Shown here piece after piece: positions 1 to 6,228 of a stretch of DNA of 6,372 nt; position 1 is the stretch's first letter, and every line of letters begins with the position of its first letter. Both the position numbers and the translations under genes were made by a program. The DNA comes from Acidobacteriota bacterium. GTDB taxonomy: Bacteria; Acidobacteriota; Terriglobia; Bryobacterales; Bryobacteraceae. The notes beneath the pieces are model-generated. The model did not search any database. It saw only the letters and a list, made by a program, of their open reading frames with translations, and was not told where the DNA came from. The DNA lies in assembly GCA_947505565.1 (NCBI GenBank), contig CANNLB010000174.1, positions 1 through 6,372 of the forward strand, in the 5' to 3' direction.

Positions 1-1
1 G

Positions 2-1282
2 GATTTGAAGAATTTGAAGAACGAATTGGGCAAACATACGGCTCAGGTGCTGGCGAATACCCCGTATCGGGATGAGCAGTTAGCACGGGCGAAAGAGCCG
101 CTGGAGCCGTCGGTGGTTCCGTCCGAGGTGGGGGTGGGTTCGCCGATTGAACATATCGTCTACATTTTAAAAGAGAATCGCACGTACGACCAAGTTTTCG
201 GAGATTTGAAGCAGGGGAACGGAGACCCGCGGATGACCATTTTCGGATGGAACGTGACGCCGAATCAGCATCGGATGGCCGAGCAGTTTGTGTTGTTCGA
301 TAACCTGTATTGCGACGGCGAGGTGAGCGTGGACGGGCACTCCTGGTCGAATTCGGCGTATGCGACGGACTTTAATGAGAAGCTGTGGCCGATTACCTAC
401 GGTGGGCATTCGAAAGCGGGCATTTCGAATGCGTATGTGCCGAGCGCGGGGCACTTGTGGGATTTGGCGAAGGCCAAGGGGCTGACGTATCGGAGCTATG
501 GGGAGTACGCGACGCGGGCGAGCGATGGGACGACGATGGACGCGGCACCGGGTGTGGGCAATTTGTACGGGCACGTGTCGCCGAAGTTTAAGCTGCCGGG
601 GATGCGGGATCCGGAGAACGCGAAGGTGTTTTTGGAAGAGTTGGATGCGTACGAGAAGAACTTCGGTTCGACCGAGCCGGGCAAGCGATTGCCGAATTTT
701 AGTGTGATGAGTTTGGGGGAGAATCATACTCAAGGCACGCGACCGGGGGCTCCGACTCCGCAGGCGGCGGTGGCATCGAACGACTATGCGCTGGGGATGA
801 TCGTGGACCGGTTGTCGCATTCGCCGTACTGGGCGAAGACGGCGATTTTTGTGATTGAAGACGATGCGCAGAATGGTCCGGACCATGTGGATGCGCGGCG
901 GACGACCGCGCTCTTGATCAGCCCGTACACGAAGCGGAAGATGGTGGATAGCACGCTCTATACGACGTCGTCGATGGTGCGGACGATGGAGCTACTGCTG
1001 GGTTTGCCGCCGATGAGCCAGTACGACGCGGCGGCGACCCCGATGTATGCCGCGATGGGGACGAAGGCGGACCTGACGCCGTTCACGCATGAGAAGGCGC
1101 GGATTGATTTGGACGCGAAGAACACGGCATTGGCGTGGGGGGCGAAAGAGTCCATGGCGATGAATTTGGACATATACGACGCGGCACCGATGCTGGGTTT
1201 GAACGAGATTATTTGGAAGAGCGTGCGCGGCGCAAAGAGTGAGATGCCGCTACCGATTGCCCGGATCCACTTCCGCAAATAG
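2..1282 (+). CDS. Alkaline-phosphatase-superfamily phosphoesterase, C-terminal part (5'-truncated by window)
   Basis: This is a metal-dependent phosphoesterase of the phospholipase C/acid phosphatase group (PF04185 type). Numbering residues from the TTG at base 5, ENRTYD (57-62) is the usual N-terminal metal/nucleophile region. DGEVSVDGHSWS (104-115) follows, then EDDAQNGPDHVDARR (285-299), the C-terminal metal-binding block with Asp and His. MELLLGLPPMSQYD (328-341) is the family's closing motif. The reading frame is open through the left edge with no stop, so the TTG is probably not the true start. The first ~45 residues resemble the linker that, in Acidobacteria and relatives, joins an N-terminal YncE/YVTN beta-propeller to this phosphatase. 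I therefore infer that the propeller and any signal peptide lie upstream of the window, and that the protein is exported. Substrate is unknown. The 3' end overlaps the convergent hydroxylase gene by 33 bp. The family call is firm; the fusion is an inference. Confidence 0.88.
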   Translation, partial: DLKNLKNELGKHTAQVLANTPYRDEQLARAKEPLEPSVVPSEVGVGSPIEHIVYILKENRTYDQVFGDLKQGNGDPRMTIFGWNVTPNQHRMAEQFVLFDNLYCDGEVSVDGHSWSNSAYATDFNEKLWPITYGGHSKAGISNAYVPSAGHLWDLAKAKGLTYRSYGEYATRASDGTTMDAAPGVGNLYGHVSPKFKLPGMRDPENAKVFLEELDAYEKNFGSTEPGKRLPNFSVMSLGENHTQGTRPGAPTPQAAVASNDYALGMIVDRLSHSPYWAKTAIFVIEDDAQNGPDHVDARRTTALLISPYTKRKMVDSTLYTTSSMVRTMELLLGLPPMSQYDAAATPMYAAMGTKADLTPFTHEKARIDLDAKNTALAWGAKESMAMNLDIYDAAPMLGLNEIIWKSVRGAKSEMPLPIARIHFRK

Positions 1283-2173
1283 GCGGCGCAGGCCGAGGGC
1301 TTGTTGTTGCCAGAAGCCCCGGCCATAGTCCTGCTGGTCGTCGATCCCGGTAGGGGGATAGAGGCGCGAGAAGTCAGCGGTGCCGAAAAGGATATCCCAG
1401 AGCGGGAAGACGGTGGCGAGGTTGCAGGTTTGGTTGTGGTGCAGGGCGTGGTGGGTGCGGTGAAAGAGCGGACTGACGAGGAGACGATCTCCGAGGCGGC
1501 CAAAGCTCATGCGGATGTTGGCGTGGGCCAGGCTTTCGAGCGCTCCGGTGGCGAGGGTGACGGCTAAGTACTGGGCCGGCGGGACGCCGATGGCGAGCGC
1601 TAGCAGGGCCCGGAGGAGGGCCGCGATGGCTTGGCCGAGGAGGTGCTCGCGTTCGTCGGACCAGAACGTCATTTGCCGTTGCGAATGGTGGACGCTGTGG
1701 AGGGCCCACCATCGGCGGAAGGAATGTTCGCCGCGGTGTCGCCAGTAGTCGAGTAGATCGAAGAGAAGGAGGTAGGCGACGAGGGCGAGCCACGTTCGGT
1801 TTTGGAGGGCGGGGATGAGGTCTTCGAGGTTAGGGGGGATGATGTCGTGGAGGCGGAGGGCGGCGTGGAGCGCATCGACGGCGGGTTGGAGGACGATGAA
1901 AAAGAAGATGGGTAGGATGCCGAGGCGCGCGAGGAGGGTATAGACGACGTCGACGTGGGTGGCGTCGTGGTTCTCCGGCCGTTCGACGGGGAAGAGGGCT
2001 TCGAGAGGGCGGAGGAGCGCCCAGAGGACGATGACTTCGACGGCACCGAGAAGGAAGAGTTCGGACCATTCGTAGGAGAGCTCCGCCCAGGCCATTAGAT
2101 CGCAGCGGAAGAGCAGGGGCTGGAGAAGTTGGGCGTAGAGCCACGAATGCAATTGGGTGAAACGTTCTACCAT
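1250..2173 (-). CDS. Fatty acid hydroxylase / sterol desaturase family membrane protein
   Basis: This 307-residue integral membrane protein belongs to the fatty acid hydroxylase superfamily (PF04116), di-iron enzymes that hydroxylate or desaturate lipids at the membrane. The histidine clusters expected to hold the two irons are in order: HRGEH (146-150), HSVHH (159-163) and HRTHH plus HH (238-246). Also present are D138, D142 and the closing FPLWDILFGT (256-265). Hydrophobic stretches lie at about 37-55, 76-97, 127-143 and 180-212, and the His clusters sit on the same side in loops. The length is normal. The ATG at 2173 is the first start after an in-frame stop at 2180-2182; Met27 is a weaker alternative. 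No strong Shine-Dalgarno is visible. The gene is divergent from the nucleotidyltransferase gene and converges on the phosphoesterase gene, overlapping its 3' end by 33 bp. Codons here end mostly in C, unlike the G-ending + strand genes, which fits the strand skew. The lipid substrate cannot be told. Confidence 0.9.
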   Translation of the reverse strand: MVERFTQLHSWLYAQLLQPLLFRCDLMAWAELSYEWSELFLLGAVEVIVLWALLRPLEALFPVERPENHDATHVDVVYTLLARLGILPIFFFIVLQPAVDALHAALRLHDIIPPNLEDLIPALQNRTWLALVAYLLLFDLLDYWRHRGEHSFRRWWALHSVHHSQRQMTFWSDEREHLLGQAIAALLRALLALAIGVPPAQYLAVTLATGALESLAHANIRMSFGRLGDRLLVSPLFHRTHHALHHNQTCNLATVFPLWDILFGTADFSRLYPPTGIDDQQDYGRGFWQQQALGLRRLFAEVDPGNR

Positions 2174-2215
2174 CAGTGCTTAATTCCAGTTTAGCCGCTT
2201 ACAATAGCGGAAGCG
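2174..2215. promoter_or_regulatory. Divergent intergenic region, candidate promoter region
   Basis: These 42 bp are the only non-coding DNA between the divergent hydroxylase and nucleotidyltransferase genes, so at least one promoter probably lies here or extends into the hydroxylase gene. On the + strand TACAAT (2200-2205) matches the -10 consensus at 5 of 6 positions. The hexamer 17 bp upstream (TGCTTA, 2177-2182) is a poor -35. Initiation from this -10 would leave only a few leader bases before the ATG at 2216. On the - strand only a weak TAAACT-like -10 is seen. GGAAG at 2209-2213 is the sole Shine-Dalgarno-like string before the + gene, and its 2-nt spacing is unusually short. Confidence 0.35.
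2195..2210. repeat. Small perfect inverted repeat around a TACAAT hexamer
   Basis: CCGCT (2195-2199) and AGCGG (2206-2210) are perfect reverse complements separated by the six bases TACAAT. The arms end at the edge of the GGAAG string before the ATG at 2216. This could be an operator over the -10, or a small hairpin masking the ribosome site. A 5-bp arm also occurs readily by chance in GC-rich DNA, so the call is tentative. Confidence 0.25.
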
Positions 2216-3040
2216 ATGAAATTGAAGGCAGTGATTACGGCGGCCGCGCCTGGACAGCGGCATATCTTGTACCAGACGTTGGCGGCGACCGAAGACCGGC
2301 GGCCGACGATGGGGGCGTTTCTGCTGGAGTTAATCGCGGGGGCGGCGGATGAAATCGGGATTATAATTCCGGCCGGAGACCGGGCGGCATTTGAAGCGCT
2401 GTTTGCGGGAAGCGGGCGGCGGATTACGCTGATCGAACAGAGCGAGGCGCGGGGGTATTCGCACGCGATCTACCAAGCGCGGGAGTTCGTCGGCGATGCG
2501 CCGTTTCTGCATCTGGTGGGCGACCATTTCTACTTGGCGGATCAGGGACCGGTGAGCCAGTTGACGGCTGAGTTGGTGGCGATTCACGAGGCGGAAGGGT
2601 GTAGCGTGAGCGCGGTGCTGCCGACGCGGGAAGGGTTACTGCCTTATTTTGGAGCGGTAGGCGGAACGGCGCTGGGCGACCATCTGTATCAGGTGGAGAC
2701 GGTGCTCGAAAAGCCGACCCCGACACAGGCGGAGCGGGAGTTAGTGGCGGCTGGTCTACGGCAGGGGCAGTACCTTTGCTTTTTCGGGATTCATTTGTTT
2801 TCGGCTGGGTTGATGGAAATTCTGCACGAGCATTACGTGGCGGCGGGGGCATTGCCGCCGTTGTCACAGGCGCTACAGTTGCTGGCGCGGCAGGAGCGCT
2901 ATCTGGCCAAAGTGTTACCGGGGCGGCGGTTTGATTTGGGGAGTAAATATGGGTTACTGCAGGCCCAGTTGGCTTTGAGTTTACGAAGCGAGGATCGGGA
3001 AGAGATTTTGACATTGATGCTGGAGTTGACCGCGCGATGA
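2216..3040 (+). CDS. GalU-like sugar-1-phosphate nucleotidyltransferase, divergent
   Basis: This 274-residue protein has the GT-A-type nucleotidyltransferase fold of UTP-glucose-1-phosphate uridylyltransferases, which make UDP-glucose from UTP and glucose-1-phosphate. The order of motifs supports this: an AVITAA strand at the N-terminus (5-10), PFLHLVGDH (95-104) with the metal-binding Asp103, VLEKP (163-167) as the sugar-phosphate region, LPPLSQALQLLA in the place of GalU's QLTDAL helix, and GRRFDLGSKYG (236-246) as the closing GxxxDxGxxxG motif. It is slightly shorter than typical GalU. Two key sites differ: the usual GxGTR loop reads APGQR (11-15), and the PKEM lysine segment reads RRPTM. 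Nucleotide binding may therefore be altered or lost. The ATG at 2216 is the only sensible start, because an in-frame TAG lies at 2192-2194. The stop overlaps the next gene's ATG as ATGA, indicating translational coupling and probably joint function. The fold call is firm; UDP-glucose as product is only a family default. Confidence 0.78.
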   Translation: MKLKAVITAAAPGQRHILYQTLAATEDRRPTMGAFLLELIAGAADEIGIIIPAGDRAAFEALFAGSGRRITLIEQSEARGYSHAIYQAREFVGDAPFLHLVGDHFYLADQGPVSQLTAELVAIHEAEGCSVSAVLPTREGLLPYFGAVGGTALGDHLYQVETVLEKPTPTQAERELVAAGLRQGQYLCFFGIHLFSAGLMEILHEHYVAAGALPPLSQALQLLARQERYLAKVLPGRRFDLGSKYGLLQAQLALSLRSEDREEILTLMLELTAR

Positions 3041-6000
3041 CGTTGGTAGACCGGATCGTGAACGGGACCCATGAGCCGTTAGAAGAATGGGCGGCGGGCA
3101 AGACGCTGGAAGAGTTAGTGGCGGGCGCGGGTCAGTTGGAGGCGTTTCGCCGGGACGCGACGAACTTGTATGCACGGGTGCGGGCGCTCGTTTTTTTGTC
3201 GACGCTGCATCGGTTTTACATCAGTGCGGCGGCGCGGGGTACGGCGTTGATTCCGTACGTGGCGATTGAACAGATTCGGGACCGCCGGTTCGAGCAGGCG
3301 GTGGCGGAGTTGTTGGGTACGGGGGAGACGAGCGGGGCGTTGAGCAGTGCGTTGGCGACGGCGTATCGGGGGCTGGCGTTTGAAACGCTGGCGGACCAGG
3401 TGCGCCAGAGCGTCCGGCGGTTTCCGGGTAATCAATGGATGTTTCGGACGGGGCACGTCGGCGATTATCCGCTGCGTTTGCATGACGAACTGCGAACGGC
3501 GGGGCCGTATCCGCTGTTGCACGAAACGACGCCGGTACGGATGGATTTGACGCATAGCGCGTGGAGCGATATTTTCTTTTTGGCGATGGATTATCCGGAA
3601 GGTGCGCGGGTGATCAACATCTCCGTCGACCTATCCGTACGGGGGAGTGGGGAGGTGCCGCGTCCGCCGGTGGAGGGTTTTCTGCGGGTGATTGATGAGC
3701 CGGTGCTGCGTTTGGTGAGCGTGGACCTGGGCGCGTCGACGGATGTGACGACGCTGGAGGAGGTGTTCGACTTTGCGCGGGATTATTTAGGTCTATTGAA
3801 GGCGGCGGTGATTGCGAGCGGCTTGATTCCGGCGGGGTTGGAGGGGAGCGGGCAGAAGTTAGAGGCGGTGTTGGGGCGGTTGATTGGACGGCCTGGAAGC
3901 GGCATTGAAATCGTCAGCCAGGTGAACGATATTCCGAAGGGGAGCCGGTTTGCGGTGAGCACGAATCTGCTGGCGTGCTTGATTTCGCTGTGTATGCGCG
4001 CGACGCGGCAGATCAGCGCGTTGACGGGACCGCTGGAAGAGGTGGACCGCCGGCAGGTGGCGGCCCGGGCGATTTTGGGTGAATGGTTGGGCGGGAGCGG
4101 AGGGGGTTGGCAGGATTCGGGGGGCGTGTGGCCGGGGATCAAGCTAATTGCGGCCGAGGTGGCGACGGTGGGGGATCCGGAGTTTGGGGTGAGCCGGGGT
4201 CGGTTATTGCCGCGGCACCGGGTGATGGAGGAGGTGCCGGCAGCGGCGCGGCGGCGGTTGGAGGAGTCGCTGGTGCTGGTGCATGGCGGGATGAGCCAGG
4301 ACGTGGGCCCGATTCTGGAAATGTGTACGGAGCGATATCTGCTGCGGAGTGGAAAGGAGTGGGCGGGTCGGCAGGAGGCGGTTCGGTTGCTCGATGAGTT
4401 AGAGGCGGCGCTGCGGGAGGGCGACGTGCAGCGTTTGGCGGGGCTGACGCAGGTCAACTACGATGGTCCGATCCAGGCGATTATTCCGTGGGCGGGGAAT
4501 GCGTACACCGAAGCTTTGATTGCGCGGTGCCAGGAGCAGTTTGGCGGGCAGTTTTGGGGTTTTTGGATGTTGGGCGGGATGAGCGGCGGCGGGATGGGGT
4601 TTGTGTTTGACCCGGCGGCGCGGGGTCGGGCACGGGAGGCGATGCCGGAGATTCTGCGGGAAACGAAGCGAGGGATGGAGGCTAGCTTTCCGTTCGCGGT
4701 GGAGCCAGTGGTTTACGACTTCGCGATCAATGAAAACGGGACGATGGCGGAGTTGCGACGTGGCGAGGAGGCGCTCGTGAGCGCGCCTTACTATTTGCTG
4801 CGGGCGCCGGGTGAATTGCGGCAAACGGCGGGGCAGTTAACGGCCGAGCGACGGAGCGAATTGACTCGATTCGCGCGGCACCATCGAGACCAGACGGAGG
4901 CGCTTTTTGAGCGGATGATTCCGCGGGAGGTGGAGGCGGTGACCGGGGCGGGGCAGGGGTTGGCTGCGTTGCTGGCGGCAAACGGGTTTGACGCCGAGGC
5001 GCATGAGCACTTGCGGGCGGACTATCGGGCGAACCGGGTGGGCTTGGCCCAGAACCGGTTGGCGGTTAACACGTTGATTGAAGACGTGCGGGCGGAGCAC
5101 GTGGGGACGGTTACGGGGCGGGAGGTTCGGGCGGGTGCGGAGGCTTTGCGAGCGGGCCGGTTGGCGATGGTGACGATGGCGGGCGGGGTGGGGAGCCGAT
5201 GGACCAAGGGCGCGGGGGTTGTGAAGGCGCTGCATCCGTTTCATCGGGTGGGTGGGCGGTATTGGAGCTTTTTGGACATCCAGCGGGAGAAGGCGCGGCG
5301 GGCGGACGTGCCACATGTGGTGACGACGAGTTACTTGACGTACGGGCCGATTGCGGCGACCGGGGCGCGGGTATCGGCGGGAAAGAGCATTGGGTTGCGC
5401 ATGGTGCCGACGGTGGCGGATTTGCGTTATCTTTGGGAGGTTGTGCCGCAGCAGCAGTTAGACGCGCAGAAGCAGAAAGTAAGAGAGAGTGGGCGGGCGA
5501 GTTTGTTGCAATGGGTTCGCCAAGCGGGCGAGGCGAGCGACTATACGGATAATGTGGCGTCGCAGTGCATTCATCCGGTGGGGCATTGGTACGAGTTGCC
5601 GAACTTACTGAGGAACGGGACGTTGCGCGAGTTAATTACGGAGCGGCCTGGCTTGCAGTACCTGTTTCTGCATAACATCGACACTTTGGGCGCAACCCCG
5701 GCGGCGGAGTTGCTCGGCGAGCATATTGCCAGCGGGGCGGGGATGACGGTGGAGGTGATTGGGCGGCAGTACGATGACCATGGAGGCGGGCTGGCGCTGG
5801 TGGATGGGAAGCCTCGGCTAGTGGAAGGGTTGTGCTTGCCGGATGAGCGGATTGAGTTTGGGCTTCGGTATTACAATACCGGGAGTTACTGGATCACGAT
5901 TGACGATTTGTTGCGGACGTTTGGATTGACCCGCGCGGAGTTGGCAGACGATGCCAAAGCGGCGATGGCGGTGCGCCGGACGGCGCAGCGGATGCCGAGT

Positions 6001-6228
6001 TACGCGACGATTAAGGAAGTGAAGAAACGCTGGGGCCGGGGGCAGGAAGATGTGTTTCCGGTGGTGCAGTTCGAGCGGCTGTGGGGTGATATGACGGCGC
6101 TGGAAGAGTTAGGATGCCGGTATGTCGAAGTCAGTCGCCAGCGGGGGCAGCAGTTGAAGGACGTGGCGCAGTTAGACGCCTGGGTGCGGGATGGCTCGGC
6201 GGCGGCGGTAGAGGCGATGCTGCGTTAA
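3037..6228 (+). CDS. Fusion protein: fucokinase-type GHMP kinase + UDPGP-family pyrophosphorylase
   Basis: This 1063-residue protein has three visible parts. Residues 1-160 are helical and unassigned. Residues ~165-580 match the fucokinase/heptose-kinase branch of GHMP kinases: VRMDL..WSD (167-178), IPKGSRFAVSTN (299-310) at the phosphate-binding loop, GGGWQDSGGVWPGIKL (355-370) with the probable catalytic Asp360, HGGMSQDVGPIL, and GGMSGGGMGFVFD (513-525). After a charged linker (~581-705), residues ~706-1063 match the eukaryotic-type UDP-glucose/UDP-sugar pyrophosphorylase family (UDPGP): MAGGVGSR (714-721), Lys730, FLDIQ, HPVGHW (846-851), LHNIDTLGAT (878-887), GGGLALVDGKPRLVE (916-930), YYNTGSYW (945-952) and a conserved-type lysine near 993-997. 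Inferred role: phosphorylate a sugar at C1, then convert it to an NDP-sugar, as in Fkp/FKGP fucose salvage, but with the domains in the opposite order. The kinase loop lacks the usual GLGTSS, so kinase activity is uncertain. The gene starts inside the upstream stop (ATGA); a GGAG string lies 11 nt ahead. The stop TAA overlaps a convergent reading frame. Confidence 0.8.
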   Translation: MTLVDRIVNGTHEPLEEWAAGKTLEELVAGAGQLEAFRRDATNLYARVRALVFLSTLHRFYISAAARGTALIPYVAIEQIRDRRFEQAVAELLGTGETSGALSSALATAYRGLAFETLADQVRQSVRRFPGNQWMFRTGHVGDYPLRLHDELRTAGPYPLLHETTPVRMDLTHSAWSDIFFLAMDYPEGARVINISVDLSVRGSGEVPRPPVEGFLRVIDEPVLRLVSVDLGASTDVTTLEEVFDFARDYLGLLKAAVIASGLIPAGLEGSGQKLEAVLGRLIGRPGSGIEIVSQVNDIPKGSRFAVSTNLLACLISLCMRATRQISALTGPLEEVDRRQVAARAILGEWLGGSGGGWQDSGGVWPGIKLIAAEVATVGDPEFGVSRGRLLPRHRVMEEVPAAARRRLEESLVLVHGGMSQDVGPILEMCTERYLLRSGKEWAGRQEAVRLLDELEAALREGDVQRLAGLTQVNYDGPIQAIIPWAGNAYTEALIARCQEQFGGQFWGFWMLGGMSGGGMGFVFDPAARGRAREAMPEILRETKRGMEASFPFAVEPVVYDFAINENGTMAELRRGEEALVSAPYYLLRAPGELRQTAGQLTAERRSELTRFARHHRDQTEALFERMIPREVEAVTGAGQGLAALLAANGFDAEAHEHLRADYRANRVGLAQNRLAVNTLIEDVRAEHVGTVTGREVRAGAEALRAGRLAMVTMAGGVGSRWTKGAGVVKALHPFHRVGGRYWSFLDIQREKARRADVPHVVTTSYLTYGPIAATGARVSAGKSIGLRMVPTVADLRYLWEVVPQQQLDAQKQKVRESGRASLLQWVRQAGEASDYTDNVASQCIHPVGHWYELPNLLRNGTLRELITERPGLQYLFLHNIDTLGATPAAELLGEHIASGAGMTVEVIGRQYDDHGGGLALVDGKPRLVEGLCLPDERIEFGLRYYNTGSYWITIDDLLRTFGLTRAELADDAKAAMAVRRTAQRMPSYATIKEVKKRWGRGQEDVFPVVQFERLWGDMTALEELGCRYVEVSRQRGQQLKDVAQLDAWVRDGSAAAVEAMLR

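Noticed and set aside
5..7. TTG as true start of the phosphoesterase gene
   Set aside because: The frame is open to the window edge, and the N-terminal residues look like an interdomain linker, so the gene most likely begins upstream.
167..886. 239-codon open frame on the - strand inside the phosphoesterase gene
   Set aside because: Its product is an Arg/Pro/His-rich string with no recognisable motif, while the + strand frame carries clear phosphoesterase motifs. It is an effect of GC-rich codon structure.
1229..1300. Rho-independent terminator between the convergent genes
   Set aside because: No GC-rich hairpin followed by a T-run was found on either strand, and both ends are coding.
1301..1793. 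Open frames on both strands overlapping the hydroxylase gene
   Set aside because: They are low-complexity Gly/Glu- or Pro/Arg-rich products, and they compete with a frame showing all three histidine clusters and membrane segments.
2424..3101. 225-codon - strand frame antisense to the GalU-like gene
   Set aside because: Pro/Ala/Ser-rich with no domain, and it crosses the coupled ATGA junction of two well-supported + genes.
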